Under the pieces are notes generated by a model. It had not been told where the DNA came from. It ran no database searches and worked only from the letters and a program-made list of their open reading frames with translations. Of a stretch of 64,000 nt of DNA, positions 1 through 9,302 are shown one piece after another. Position numbers and translations under genes: made by a program. Origin of the DNA: an uncultured Lachnospiraceae bacterium (GTDB lineage: Bacteria > Bacillota > Clostridia > Lachnospirales > Lachnospiraceae); NCBI GenBank assembly GCA_902789175.1, contig CADANF010000005.1, positions 1-64,000 of the forward strand, in the 5' to 3' direction. Position 1 is the first letter of the stretch. Each line of letters begins with the position of its first letter.

Positions 1-41
1 CGAGCAGTTATAATTTTAATTTGGCTTCATGCTTAAATGAT

Positions 42-101
42 AAAAAAATACTTCCTCAAGCGGACTAAGGATGATATGTCCTTTTGAGGAGGTATTTTTT
101 T
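42..101. terminator. bidirectional rho-independent terminator
   Basis: An A-tract and CTTCCTCAA arm pair with a TTGAGGAGG arm followed by a T-tract, with an inner GGAC/GTCC pair. Because an A-tract lies on the left and a T-tract on the right, it can work in both directions: for the minus-strand AraC gene that ends at 139, and for whatever reads in from the left of the window. Confidence 0.75.
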
Positions 102-138
102 AGTTTAATGAACAACCTCCTCAAGCGGACTAAGGATG
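53..138 (+). repeat. 21-bp direct repeat pair beside the terminator
   Basis: The 21 bases at 53-73 (TCCTCAAGCGGACTAAGGAT plus G) occur again unchanged at 118-138, ending exactly at the stop codon of the AraC gene. The left copy is the 5' arm and part of the loop of the terminator, so the second copy looks like a duplication of half of it. Confidence 0.9.
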
Positions 139-897
139 TTATTTTGAGTCATGTACATTCCATTCAGAATGCCCATGGCTTTTTCTATATTCATAAGGCG
201 TCATCCCAGTCACATTTTTAAAAGCCTGTGTAAAATGACTCTGGGAAGAAAAACCAAATCTTTCCGAAATCTCAACTATTGGATAGTCACTGAATTTAAG
301 AAGATTTATAGCTGCATCAATCTTTTGCTCTCTTATGTAATCACTAACGGAACTTCCGGTTTCTTTCTTGAAAACACGGGAGAGATAGCTGGCAGAAATA
401 CCTATAGCATCAGCGATATCTTCAACATTAAGTCTTTCTTTTATATGTGAATAAATGTAATTAAGGCATTCATTTACAGGTTTTGAATTAAAGCTGCTGT
501 ATTTTAAAAGGCGCATACGACCGGTAAAATCCATTACCATCTGGTCGTGAAGATCTACTACTGACTCAACGGTATCTTTATCATCTAATTTACAGATGTA
601 GAAATCGCTTAATCTAAAAGCTTTTTCGCTTTCCATTCCATATTGTATGCAGTAACGGGTTACAAGAGCTGCAGTTACCACAAAATGATATTTGATATTT
701 GTGACTGGATTTCTGGAAAGACGGCCGACTCCTAAATCGCTGGAGAAACGGTGTTCTTCACAATTGCTTCTTACGGCATCAATATTTCCAGTAACAACAT
801 TGTTATAAAACTCTATCTCTTCGGTGGGTTCTCTATGTATAAAATCATTGTTTGAAGTATCGGCTTCTGACAGATACCAGTCATTGGTGAGCTGCAT
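139..897 (-). CDS. AraC-family transcriptional regulator
   Basis: A 252-residue regulator, divergent from the phosphorylase/importer genes and so probably their regulator. The last 100 residues form a typical AraC double helix-turn-helix: a first helix pair around VEDIADAIGISASYLSRVFK and a second ending in FGFSSQSHFTQAFKNVTGMT, then PYEYR. The N-terminal 140 residues are a ligand-sensing or dimerising region without a recognised cupin motif. I placed the start at 897, where AGGAGG lies six bases upstream on the minus strand; the frame stays open for 22 more codons but no ribosome site supports the longer form. The ligand is unknown. A sugar derived from the neighbouring importer is the obvious guess. 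Confidence 0.85.
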   Translation of the reverse strand: MQLTNDWYLSEADTSNNDFIHREPTEEIEFYNNVVTGNIDAVRSNCEEHRFSSDLGVGRLSRNPVTNIKYHFVVTAALVTRYCIQYGMESEKAFRLSDFYICKLDDKDTVESVVDLHDQMVMDFTGRMRLLKYSSFNSKPVNECLNYIYSHIKERLNVEDIADAIGISASYLSRVFKKETGSSVSDYIREQKIDAAINLLKFSDYPIVEISERFGFSSQSHFTQAFKNVTGMTPYEYRKSHGHSEWNVHDSK

Positions 898-1034
898 GAG
901 AATCCTCCTTTCTATTTTAAAAATCTGCGGATAAAAATCTGCAAGCTTATCTATAATATACATCCTTTTTAAAAATAATTCATCTATATAAAAAATGCAC
1001 CCTTATATTAAAATTCGGAACCTATAAATGAAGC
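898..1034. promoter_or_regulatory. divergent promoter region between AraC regulator and phosphorylase
   Basis: This 137-base AT-rich gap separates two divergent starts and must hold both promoters and any AraC operator. It contains AGGAGG for the minus-strand gene. I see no convincing -35/-10 pair on either strand. Confidence 0.4.
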
Positions 1035-4000
1035 ATGGGGCTATTTATGATTGATAAAAGACCATTTAATATGGCAGAGTTTATCGCATTAACGAAGGGA
1101 AAAAATATGAGAAATAAGATGGACGAATTTGTGCAGAAGAATTATATGAAATCATCGCCGTTCAGCAGCTTCCTTCCTGGTATTGCAGGAAAGAAGGGTA
1201 TCCCGGTATGGTGCTACTATGTGAATCGCGGCCAGGGGGTTGTGAGTTTCGGTGTTAAGGATAAAGATCATAGCATACAGGAGTTTTATCCGGCGGAGAA
1301 GGCCTATGGAGAGGTTTCGAGCCATGGATTTAGAACTTTTATAAAGGAAAATGATGAAGTTCTTGAAGCATTTTCGGATGCAGATTTAGATCATGAGATG
1401 CATATAGGAAAAAATCATATGTCAGTAAAATATGAAATGAGTGATCTTTTGATAGAGGTTTTATATTATGTCCTTCCTGAAGAAAAGATAGGGGCACTTA
1501 TCCGTTCAGTCAGGATAAAGAATAAAGGGAAGAAAAGAAAGATTACGCTTCTGGATGGGCTTTCAGCAATAATCCCTTACGGAATAAGTAATGATAATCT
1601 GAAAAATATGACTGAGACATCAAAAGCCTGGATGCAGTCGGAATATATAGAGGAAAATGCTGCCATTTATAAAGTAAGCGCAGCTATGGATGATGTAGCA
1701 GAAGTTAAAGTTAATGAGGGAGCTGTTTTTGCTGCAGGTTTTGATCATAAGGGAAAAAGAATTCCTATGATAGTGGATCCGGGAAGGGTATTTGGATATG
1801 ACAAGGCTTATAAAAAGCCGGTTAGATTTATCGAAGGAGACTTAAGTGGAAAAGATAATCATTCAAATGTTTTTCCTTCGGCTTTTTTTAATACCAGTAT
1901 CATTCTTGAAGAAGATGAAGAGTGGGTTATGAATCAGATTTATGGAAATACTGAAGACATAGCACTTTTTAAAGAATTTATTCAGGATAGCAGGGATGAA
2001 GATTATTTTAACAATAAAGAAATGAGAGCTAAGGCACTTATTGATGAGATAACGTCTCCTTGCCTTTGCCAGACTGGAAATGAAAATTTTGATGCTTATT
2101 CAAAAAACTGTTATATGGATAACGGGCTCAGGGGAGGATTTCCTGTAAGACTCGGTCATAATAAAGTCTTTTATCTATATTCAAGAAAACACGGAGATTT
2201 AGAAAGAGATTATAATTTCTTTTCCGTGCTTCCGGAATATTATTCCCAGGGAAATGGAAATTTTAGAGATGTGGCTCAGAACAGAAGAGTTGATACTTTC
2301 TTTTCTCCTTATGTAGGAAAAGAAAATATAAGGACTTTTATGTCTCTTATCCAGCCGGATGGGTATAATCCGCTGCTTATAGAAAAACAGGTGTTTTCAA
2401 TAGATCCTGAAAGTGCAGCGGTGATCCTTTCTGATGTTTCGGATGAGGAAAAGAAAGAAATATTGGATTTTCTCAAAGGTAGCTTTACTCCTGGAGAATT
2501 GTATATGTTCCTTGAGGGGAAGGTAAAAGAAGGAGTTAAGGACCTCTTTATACAGCTTATGGATTTTTCTTCTGGCGGAACAAAGGGAAGCTTTGGAGAA
2601 GGGTATTGGTGTGATCACTGGACCTATATCTTAGATCTTATTGAAGAATATCTTACTGTTTATCCGGATAGGGAGAAAGAATTGCTGACGGAAGAAAAAT
2701 ATACATATTATGCTCCTGAGGTAAGAGTAAATCCTTATAGAGAAAGATATGTAGAAACATCTAAAGGAATAAGGCAGTATAACAGTCTTTCAAAAGAGAG
2801 GATTAAGAATAACCTGAAAGAATACTGTGACATTAATAAAAAGGTTGTAGGTGACACTTTACTGGCTCATCTTCTTACATTGGTATCAGTTAAGTTTTCA
2901 ACCCTTGATCCTTATGGATTTGGTATTGAGATGGAAGGGGGAAAACCTGGATGGTATGACGCATTAAACGGCCTTCCGGGGCTTCTTGGTTCTTCTTATG
3001 GTGAAACCCTTGAATTACTTAGATATATAAGATTTATAAAAAACAGTATTAAGAATGTAGATAGCATAAAGATATATAAAGAAGTTTCTGTCCTTATAGA
3101 AGAATTACTGGATGCCATCCGAAAGAATAAGGATGAGATCTATGAAAAAGATGAAATGATCAGCTTTTGGTATGACATAAACCATACAAGGGAAAAATAT
3201 AGAGAAGCTGTATATCAAGGATTTGAAGGAAAAACAGAAGAAATTGATAAAGAAAAGATAGAAGAAGTAATGGCAGCTTTTGAGGCATTTATTTCTATAA
3301 GAATGCCGAAAGCCCTTAGGAAAAATGGGGAAGATATTGCTCCTATGTATTTTTACTATGAGATTAAAAAATATAGAAAAGCTGATTTCATCATCCCTGA
3401 AGAGTTCGTATTAAGAAGAATGCCAGGCTTTTTGGAAGGACAGGTACACCTTCTTAAAGTTTTAGAAGATGCAGGAAAGAAAAAAGATTTATATCAGGCG
3501 GTTAAAAATAGCGATATATATGATAAAGAACTGCAAATGTATAAGGTTAATGCCAGTCTTATGGATGCTACGAGTGAGATCGGAAGGTGCAAATTTTTCT
3601 CACCCGGATGGCTGGAAAATGAATCTATATTCCTCCATATGGAATATAAATATCTTCTGGAATTAGATAAGGCAGGACTTTATAAGGAGTTTTATAAAGA
3701 GCTGAAATCCTGCCTTGTGTGCTTTATGGATCCAGAGATATATGGAAGATCTATACTGGAAAATTCATCATTTATTGCCAGTTCTGCAAATCCTGCTAAA
3801 GAGCTTTGGGGCAAAGGGTATGTGGCAAGGCTCTCCGGATCCACGGTGGAATTTTTATCCATGTGGAGAAGGATGATGTTTGGTGAAAATCCATTTTCTA
3901 TTGGTAAGGATGGAGAGTTGGAGCTTACATTTAATCCTCATATGCCGGATTATCTGATACCGGAATCAAAGAGAGTAAGTGCCAGATTCCTTGGAAATTG

Positions 4001-4178
4001 TATGGTGACCTATCATTTTAAAGAAAGACGTGATCACTACCCGGGAAATGAGACCGTGAAAAGGATTGTTGTTTATGATAAGGGAACAATAAAGGAATAT
4101 GAAGGACAATTAAAGGGAAACGTTGCTAAAGATGTAAGGGAGGGAAAGGTTGAAGAAGTAACAGTCTTCATAGAATAA
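1035..4178 (+). CDS. GH94-like oligosaccharide phosphorylase (possible 1,2-beta-oligoglucan phosphorylase)
   Basis: A 1047-residue cytoplasmic enzyme without a signal peptide, resembling the large GH94 group of cellobiose- and 1,2-beta-oligoglucan phosphorylases, which split beta-glucosidic bonds with phosphate to give glucose 1-phosphate. Supporting stretches are SSFLPGIAG and VNRGQGVVSFG near the N-terminus, YMDNGLRGGFPV in the middle and GWYDALNGLPGLLG at 639-652. In that last motif Asp642 lines up with the general acid of the GH94 WND motif (here WYD). Length matches the oligoglucan group better than the roughly 800-residue cellobiose phosphorylases. The downstream binding protein and permeases recall the Listeria sophorooligosaccharide cluster, so the beta-1,2 specificity is inferred from context. 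The start at 1035 has a weak ribosome site; ATG 1107 (residue 25), with GAAGGG upstream, is the alternative. Confidence 0.7.
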   Translation: MGLFMIDKRPFNMAEFIALTKGKNMRNKMDEFVQKNYMKSSPFSSFLPGIAGKKGIPVWCYYVNRGQGVVSFGVKDKDHSIQEFYPAEKAYGEVSSHGFRTFIKENDEVLEAFSDADLDHEMHIGKNHMSVKYEMSDLLIEVLYYVLPEEKIGALIRSVRIKNKGKKRKITLLDGLSAIIPYGISNDNLKNMTETSKAWMQSEYIEENAAIYKVSAAMDDVAEVKVNEGAVFAAGFDHKGKRIPMIVDPGRVFGYDKAYKKPVRFIEGDLSGKDNHSNVFPSAFFNTSIILEEDEEWVMNQIYGNTEDIALFKEFIQDSRDEDYFNNKEMRAKALIDEITSPCLCQTGNENFDAYSKNCYMDNGLRGGFPVRLGHNKVFYLYSRKHGDLERDYNFFSVLPEYYSQGNGNFRDVAQNRRVDTFFSPYVGKENIRTFMSLIQPDGYNPLLIEKQVFSIDPESAAVILSDVSDEEKKEILDFLKGSFTPGELYMFLEGKVKEGVKDLFIQLMDFSSGGTKGSFGEGYWCDHWTYILDLIEEYLTVYPDREKELLTEEKYTYYAPEVRVNPYRERYVETSKGIRQYNSLSKERIKNNLKEYCDINKKVVGDTLLAHLLTLVSVKFSTLDPYGFGIEMEGGKPGWYDALNGLPGLLGSSYGETLELLRYIRFIKNSIKNVDSIKIYKEVSVLIEELLDAIRKNKDEIYEKDEMISFWYDINHTREKYREAVYQGFEGKTEEIDKEKIEEVMAAFEAFISIRMPKALRKNGEDIAPMYFYYEIKKYRKADFIIPEEFVLRRMPGFLEGQVHLLKVLEDAGKKKDLYQAVKNSDIYDKELQMYKVNASLMDATSEIGRCKFFSPGWLENESIFLHMEYKYLLELDKAGLYKEFYKELKSCLVCFMDPEIYGRSILENSSFIASSANPAKELWGKGYVARLSGSTVEFLSMWRRMMFGENPFSIGKDGELELTFNPHMPDYLIPESKRVSARFLGNCMVTYHFKERRDHYPGNETVKRIVVYDKGTIKEYEGQLKGNVAKDVREGKVEEVTVFIE

Positions 4179-4193
4179 AAAGATTATAAAAAT

Positions 4194-4222
4194 ATGACAC
4201 CTTTCTAAAAAATGGGTAATTT
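4194..4222 (+). promoter_or_regulatory. possible promoter before the binding-protein gene
   Basis: ATGACA, a 17-base spacer and TAATTT, about 90 bases before the binding-protein start. It could add transcription of the importer genes beyond read-through from the phosphorylase. The hexamers are only moderate matches. Confidence 0.3.
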
Positions 4223-4310
4223 TTTAAGAATTATACCCGGATTAGAATGAGTATAACAAATTTAGAAAAACTGCAGAATGCAGGGGAAGAACCAGGAGGA
4301 ATTTAATTTT

Positions 4311-5714
4311 ATGAGATTAAAGAAAATCGCAGCGTTACTTCTTGCGGGATCTATGGCTTTATCTGCTACAGCTTGTGGTAATAAAACAGATCAGGACGCA
4401 AAGCAGGGAAGTGACAACAAATCAGGAGCTGTATCATCCAGCACTGATACAAAATCATCAGGAGAGAAACTTGTCGTTTGGACATTAGCTGTAGATCTTG
4501 AACAGTTCGGACAGAGATATACAGAGAAGACCGGAACAGAAGTAGAAACTGTTGTTATTGCTCCAGATGATTATGCAACAAAGGTGCAGACAGCACTTAT
4601 GGGTGGTGAGAAGGAGCCGGATATTATCGTAGGTGAGCCTCAGATGCTTGAGGATATGTATGATAATGGATTCTTTGCAGACCTTAATGAGATGGGTGCA
4701 CAGGATTATGCAGATAAGGTTGTTGATTATGTATGGAAGGTTGGTCAGGATAAGGACGGTATCCAGAGGGCCATTTCATATCAGATCACACCTGCAGGTA
4801 TCTATTACCGTAGAGATATTGCAAAGACAGTATTTGGAACAGATGACCCTGAAGAAGTAGGAAAGCTTTTTAAGGACTATCCAACAATACTTACAACAGC
4901 TGAAACATTAAAGAAGGCTGGTTACAGAATCTTTGCTTCAGATGCAGAAATGAATTACTTCTCAGGAGATTCAGCCTGGGTTGTTGATGGAAAACTTAAT
5001 GTAGCACAGGCAAGAAAAGATTATATGGATCTTGCTATTGAACTTTATCAAAAGGACCTTACAGCTTACGCTAACCAGTGGTCAACACCTTGGTATCAGG
5101 GTATGGCTGGAGAAGTTCCTATTCTTACAGCTGACATCCAGAATTATTCTGATGATTCAGTAAATGTATGGGATGCAGATCAGTTTGCAGATTCAACTAA
5201 GGATATGGATAAGACTCAGATTTTTGCTTATGGTCTTCCAAGCTGGGGAGTAATCACATTAAGAGACAATGTAAAGGAAACATCAGGTAACTGGGGCGTA
5301 TGCTCAGGCCCATCTTATGGTTTTGGTGGTGGTACATATATTGGTATCTCTGCAAATTCACAGAAGAAGGATCTTGCATGGGACTATGTTAAGTTCTGTA
5401 CTCTTGATGAGGATACAGCAAACTGGTGGATTGAAGCTTCACAGGGTGACACAGTTGCTCTTAAGAGTGTTCTTGAACAGCATAAAGATGATGAGAATAA
5501 AGTATATGGCGGACAGAAACTTTACAGTTTCTGGCAGAAGCAGGCTGAAGGCATCGATTATTCAAAGGTAACTCGTTATGACAAGGTTATCGGAGATGCA
5601 TGGGGACAGGCTATAAGCTCTGTTAAGACAGGTCAGTCTACAAAAGAAGAAGCAATTAATAACTTCTATGACACAGTTCAGTCAACATATCCTGAGATTC
5701 AGATCGAAAGATAA
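4311..5714 (+). CDS. sugar ABC importer solute-binding lipoprotein
   Basis: A 467-residue extracellular binding protein of the family 1 (MalE-like) type. It has an N-terminal signal ending in LSATAC with Cys22 as the lipid-anchored residue, then a Ser/Gly/Asp-rich linker and the two-lobed binding domain. The start at 4311 was chosen because AGGAGG lies 11 bases upstream and it gives a clean signal peptide; an in-frame ATG at 4278 would put charged residues before it. It is followed by two permeases and preceded by the GH94-like enzyme, so its ligand is probably the oligosaccharide that enzyme phosphorolyses. Confidence 0.88.
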   Translation: MRLKKIAALLLAGSMALSATACGNKTDQDAKQGSDNKSGAVSSSTDTKSSGEKLVVWTLAVDLEQFGQRYTEKTGTEVETVVIAPDDYATKVQTALMGGEKEPDIIVGEPQMLEDMYDNGFFADLNEMGAQDYADKVVDYVWKVGQDKDGIQRAISYQITPAGIYYRRDIAKTVFGTDDPEEVGKLFKDYPTILTTAETLKKAGYRIFASDAEMNYFSGDSAWVVDGKLNVAQARKDYMDLAIELYQKDLTAYANQWSTPWYQGMAGEVPILTADIQNYSDDSVNVWDADQFADSTKDMDKTQIFAYGLPSWGVITLRDNVKETSGNWGVCSGPSYGFGGGTYIGISANSQKKDLAWDYVKFCTLDEDTANWWIEASQGDTVALKSVLEQHKDDENKVYGGQKLYSFWQKQAEGIDYSKVTRYDKVIGDAWGQAISSVKTGQSTKEEAINNFYDTVQSTYPEIQIER

Positions 5715-5743
5715 TAAATGGCTGTATTGAAAGGGGAGAACCG

Positions 5744-6682
5744 ATGAAACAGCAAAATAAAAAAACGGTGTGGACCAGTTCGGTAACGAAATTTAATAGA
5801 TGGGGAAATGCGTTTGTTACACCATTTACATTAGTCTTTCTTATATTCAGTGTATATCCGGTATTAAGAACATTTTTCCTTAGTTTCACTAACTTAAGGG
5901 TGATGGGCGACTATAAAATGGTAGGATTTGCAAATTATATCCGTGTTTTGAAGGATAAATTCTTCTGGAAAGCTTTACTTAATACAGTAAGGATCTGGGG
6001 AGTCAATATCGTGTTACAGCTGGGTATGGCATTCCTTCTTATGATGATATTCTCTGATGTTAAATATAAGGTAAAAGGTCTTGGTCTTTTCCGTATGATT
6101 TATTACCTCCCAAATCTTATAGCTGCTACATCAGTTGCTTTCCTTTTCCAGACATTACTGGACTGGAGATTCGGAACATTTAACATTGGAATAAATGCAG
6201 TAGCAAAGTTACTTGGGCTTCATTACAATCCGGTTAACTGGCTTGGAAGTCCTGCTATAGCTCCAATAACAATAGCAGTAATACAGTCATGGATGTGGTT
6301 TGGAAATTCATTTCTTATGCTTATGGCAGGAGTGCAGGGTATTCCGGGAGAATATTTTGAAGCAGCGGCTCTCGATGGAGCTAATCGTTATCAGATTTTC
6401 ACAAAGATAACATTACCAATGATAAGACCGATCCTTATGTATGTTGCTATCACATCACTTATCGGTGGACTTCAGATGTTCGATATGCCATTTCTTCTTG
6501 AATCGGCTTCAGGATCAGCATATCAGACTACACAGACTGTTATGATGTATCTTTATAAGTTCGGATTTACTGCAGGTTCCATCCAGACAGGATATGCATC
6601 AGCGGTTGCATATGTACTTTTCCTGTTAATACTTATAGTATCTATTATTCAGTTAAGAATATTCAGAAGGAAGGAGAATTAG
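5744..6682 (+). CDS. sugar ABC importer permease, MalF type
   Basis: A 312-residue inner-membrane permease with six predicted membrane helices. The cytoplasmic EAA loop that docks the ATPase reads YFEAAALDGANRYQIFTKIT, followed by LPMIRP. A good GGGGAG ribosome site precedes the start. It is the first of two permeases; the second begins two bases after its stop. No ATPase gene follows. Confidence 0.92.
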   Translation: MKQQNKKTVWTSSVTKFNRWGNAFVTPFTLVFLIFSVYPVLRTFFLSFTNLRVMGDYKMVGFANYIRVLKDKFFWKALLNTVRIWGVNIVLQLGMAFLLMMIFSDVKYKVKGLGLFRMIYYLPNLIAATSVAFLFQTLLDWRFGTFNIGINAVAKLLGLHYNPVNWLGSPAIAPITIAVIQSWMWFGNSFLMLMAGVQGIPGEYFEAAALDGANRYQIFTKITLPMIRPILMYVAITSLIGGLQMFDMPFLLESASGSAYQTTQTVMMYLYKFGFTAGSIQTGYASAVAYVLFLLILIVSIIQLRIFRRKEN

Positions 6683-6683
6683 T

Positions 6684-7511
6684 ATGAAAAATAGGAGTAA
6701 GAAAACCCTCATATATATTTTTTTAATACTGGTGGCAGTTGTGTGTGCACTTCCTTTCCTTCTGATGATAGTAAATGCTACAAGGTCAGGAGTTGAGATT
6801 TCCTCATCATTTACTTTAGTCCCAGGGACTCATTTAAAAGAGAACTGGCAGCAGATGAGTAAGTTCTTTAATCTTTTCAGAGGAATGTTAAATAGTATCA
6901 TTGTAGCTGTACCAGCTACAGCCCTCTGTATATACTTCTCTGCCCTTACTGCATATGGACTTGCTTTCTATAAGTTTAAGGCTAACAAAATTGTATTCGT
7001 AGCAATACTTGTTTTCATGATGATACCTGGACAGCTGTCAATGATAGGTTTTTATCAGCTCTGCTCAAAGTTACATTTGATCAACAGCTACATCCCTCTT
7101 ATCATTCCCTCCATCGCATCTCCAGGAACAGTATTCTTCCTTAAACAGTATGCTGAATCAGATTTAAACCCTGAAATATTAGAAGCTGCAAGAATTGATG
7201 GAGCATCAGAGATCAGAACTTTCCACACAATAGTTCTTCCAATACTTCAGCCGGGAATTGCAACTATGGGAATCATGTCATTTATCGGCAATTGGAATAA
7301 CTATCTGATGCCTATGATACTCCTTACAAGTAAAGAAAAATTCACTCTTCCTGTAATGATGTCGACGCTTAAAGCAGCGACAGATCTGCAGAAGAATCAG
7401 GGTGCAATTTATCTTTCAGTAGCGATTTCAGTTATCCCAATACTTCTAGTATTCATCTTCTTCTCGAAATATATCATCAATTCTATTTCGGCGGGAGCTG
7501 TAAAAGGATAA
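6684..7511 (+). CDS. sugar ABC importer permease, MalG type
   Basis: A 275-residue membrane protein with about six helices and the EAA loop ILEAARIDGASEIRTFHTIV followed by LPILQP. It is the partner of the preceding permease and the last gene of this operon: a strong terminator lies 50 bases downstream. The system needs an ATP-binding subunit encoded elsewhere, as is common for CUT1 importers served by a shared MsmK/UgpC-type ATPase. Confidence 0.92.
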   Translation: MKNRSKKTLIYIFLILVAVVCALPFLLMIVNATRSGVEISSSFTLVPGTHLKENWQQMSKFFNLFRGMLNSIIVAVPATALCIYFSALTAYGLAFYKFKANKIVFVAILVFMMIPGQLSMIGFYQLCSKLHLINSYIPLIIPSIASPGTVFFLKQYAESDLNPEILEAARIDGASEIRTFHTIVLPILQPGIATMGIMSFIGNWNNYLMPMILLTSKEKFTLPVMMSTLKAATDLQKNQGAIYLSVAISVIPILLVFIFFSKYIINSISAGAVKG

Positions 7512-7560
7512 ATGAGATAAATTATAAAAAGTATAGATATAACCAAATCCTAAAAAGGCC

Positions 7561-7605
7561 TAAGGCAATACAAATTTTTGTATTGCCTTATTGGCGTTTG
7601 TTTTT
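7561..7605 (+). terminator. rho-independent terminator after the first importer operon
   Basis: A perfect 14-bp inverted repeat (TAAGGCAATACAAA at 7561-7574 and its complement at 7577-7590), followed by T-rich sequence that includes a GGCGTTTGTT motif seen at several other gene ends in this window. Confidence 0.8.
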
Positions 7606-7628
7606 GTATTATTAGAGATGTGTTGTGT

Positions 7629-7684
7629 GTCTCTTCGAAAAGGAGTGGTTAACCTTTTCGGCATAATAATTATTTCGAGGAGAC
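7629..7684 (+). promoter_or_regulatory. leader stem-loops that may mask the ribosome site of the binding protein
   Basis: CGAAAAGG (7636-7643) pairs with CCTTTTCG (7653-7660). An overlapping alternative pairs GTCTCTTCGA (7629-7638) with TCGAGGAGAC (7675-7684), which contains the GAGGAG before the start at 7696. The two pairings share CGA at 7636-7638 and so compete. Confidence 0.35.
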
Positions 7685-7695
7685 TAAAATAGGTT

Positions 7696-9300
7696 ATGAG
7701 AAAGAAAGATACAGTTCTGATAATCGTAATATTCGGTATACTGCTTATCTGTACAGGACTTTTTGCCTGGTGGGTGGTGGTTAAAAGAGACCAGAAAAAA
7801 GAAACAAAGGAAGATATATGTTTTAACTGGTACATTAATTATGAGTGGTATAACGATGAATGGAAGGATAGTGCAGTTGCACAGGCAATTACAGAAAAAA
7901 CGGGTGTTACGGTAAATTTTAAAACTCCGGTAGGTAATTCCAGCAATACACTGGATACACTTATCGCAAGCAATGAGCTTCCGGATATGATAACACTTGG
8001 ATATTGGGAGCCGCAGTTAAAGACTCTCATTGATAATGATATGGTATATCCTTTGAATTATCTTGCGGACAAATACTGTCCAGAATTCTATCAGGTAGCA
8101 GATCCAGATTCTATAAAATGGTATACGTATTCAAATGGTAACATTTACAGTTACCCTAATTCGTCATGCTCTTATAATGATTATCTGAATAATAAGAATT
8201 TAGCTTCCAATCAGGTTTTTATAGTGCGAAAAGATATCTATGAGGCGATCGGAAGTCCTGATATGACAACTCCGGAAGGATTCATGCAGGCAGTAAGAGA
8301 TGCAGAAAAAATGTATCCGACAGTAGACTCTGAACCGCTGATACCTATTGGTGCAAATTTCTTTGATGATTTTGGAGACACTTCATTTGACAGCTTTCTA
8401 CAGAATTCTTTAGCAATCCCTTATGAAAAAGATGGAAAATACTATGACAGGAATATGGATCCTGAATATCTTTCATGGCTTAAGGCCTTTAGACAGATGA
8501 ATGAGGAAGGTTATCTTTCTCCTGAGATCTTTGTTGATGAGAGAACCCAGATAACAGAAAAAATCCTTAAGGGGAGATATTTCTGTATGTTTTATCAATG
8601 GACAGATATGGAGGATCAGTTAAAAGAAATATATGATAAGGATCCTGACAGAATCTATATAGCCATTGATGGACCAAGAAATTCAAATGGAAATCCTCCT
8701 GTACTTCCTACATCCACTGTGCAGGGGTGGACTGTAACTCTTATATCTAAAAATTGTAAGGATCCAGAGAAGGCAATAGAGTTTATGACATTTCTTATGA
8801 GTGAGGAAGGACAGAAGCTTACTTATCTTGGAGTTGAAGGAGTAACTTACGATACATTGAATGGAAAACCGGTGATAAGAGATGAGGTAAAAAAAATACT
8901 GGAGACTGATAGAAAAGAATATAACCGAAAATATGGCGCAGATAATACTTACTGGATGCTGCAGGACAATATCCTTCAGCTTCAGTGGCAGCAGGACCCG
9001 ATCCCCCCAGTTAAGCAGATGAAAGAATATACATATCCCTATACGGCTTACTTAGGTCAGTATTCTGTTTCGATACCGGAGGATACTGTTCTTGGTAATA
9101 AATATGAGAGACTTAGGAACCTTTGGGCGGAGACTTTAAAAAGGTTGCTGCTTTCAAAGTCAGATGAAGAGTTTGACAGTATTGTTGAAGAATATAAGGT
9201 GAAAGCAAATGAGCTTGGGATAGAAAAAGTTTATATAGAAGCCACAAAGCAAATGAAAAATTCCAAGATACGTATGGGAATTGAAGGTAGTGATCAGTAA
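7696..9300 (+). CDS. membrane-anchored extracellular solute-binding protein, sensory partner
   Basis: A 534-residue family 1 solute-binding protein. Instead of a lipobox it has an uncleaved-looking membrane helix at residues 7-28, followed by a basic stretch, so it seems to stay anchored by its N-terminus. The body has typical features: an early TEKTGVTVNF region, an ELPDMITLG lobe-1 motif, and a late CKDPEKAIEFMTFLMSEEGQ helix. No permease genes follow. Three bases after its stop begins a YesM-type kinase and then an AraC-type response regulator, so it probably presents a sugar ligand to the kinase rather than feeding an importer. The nearest ribosome site is somewhat distant, 13 bases from the ATG. 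Confidence 0.82.
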   Translation: MRKKDTVLIIVIFGILLICTGLFAWWVVVKRDQKKETKEDICFNWYINYEWYNDEWKDSAVAQAITEKTGVTVNFKTPVGNSSNTLDTLIASNELPDMITLGYWEPQLKTLIDNDMVYPLNYLADKYCPEFYQVADPDSIKWYTYSNGNIYSYPNSSCSYNDYLNNKNLASNQVFIVRKDIYEAIGSPDMTTPEGFMQAVRDAEKMYPTVDSEPLIPIGANFFDDFGDTSFDSFLQNSLAIPYEKDGKYYDRNMDPEYLSWLKAFRQMNEEGYLSPEIFVDERTQITEKILKGRYFCMFYQWTDMEDQLKEIYDKDPDRIYIAIDGPRNSNGNPPVLPTSTVQGWTVTLISKNCKDPEKAIEFMTFLMSEEGQKLTYLGVEGVTYDTLNGKPVIRDEVKKILETDRKEYNRKYGADNTYWMLQDNILQLQWQQDPIPPVKQMKEYTYPYTAYLGQYSVSIPEDTVLGNKYERLRNLWAETLKRLLLSKSDEEFDSIVEEYKVKANELGIEKVYIEATKQMKNSKIRMGIEGSDQ

Positions 9301-9302
9301 AG

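Noticed and set aside
7560..7835. Minus-strand open frame opposite the anchored binding-protein start
   Set aside because: It overlaps a terminator and a coding region, has no ribosome site and low-complexity content. The plus strand explains it.
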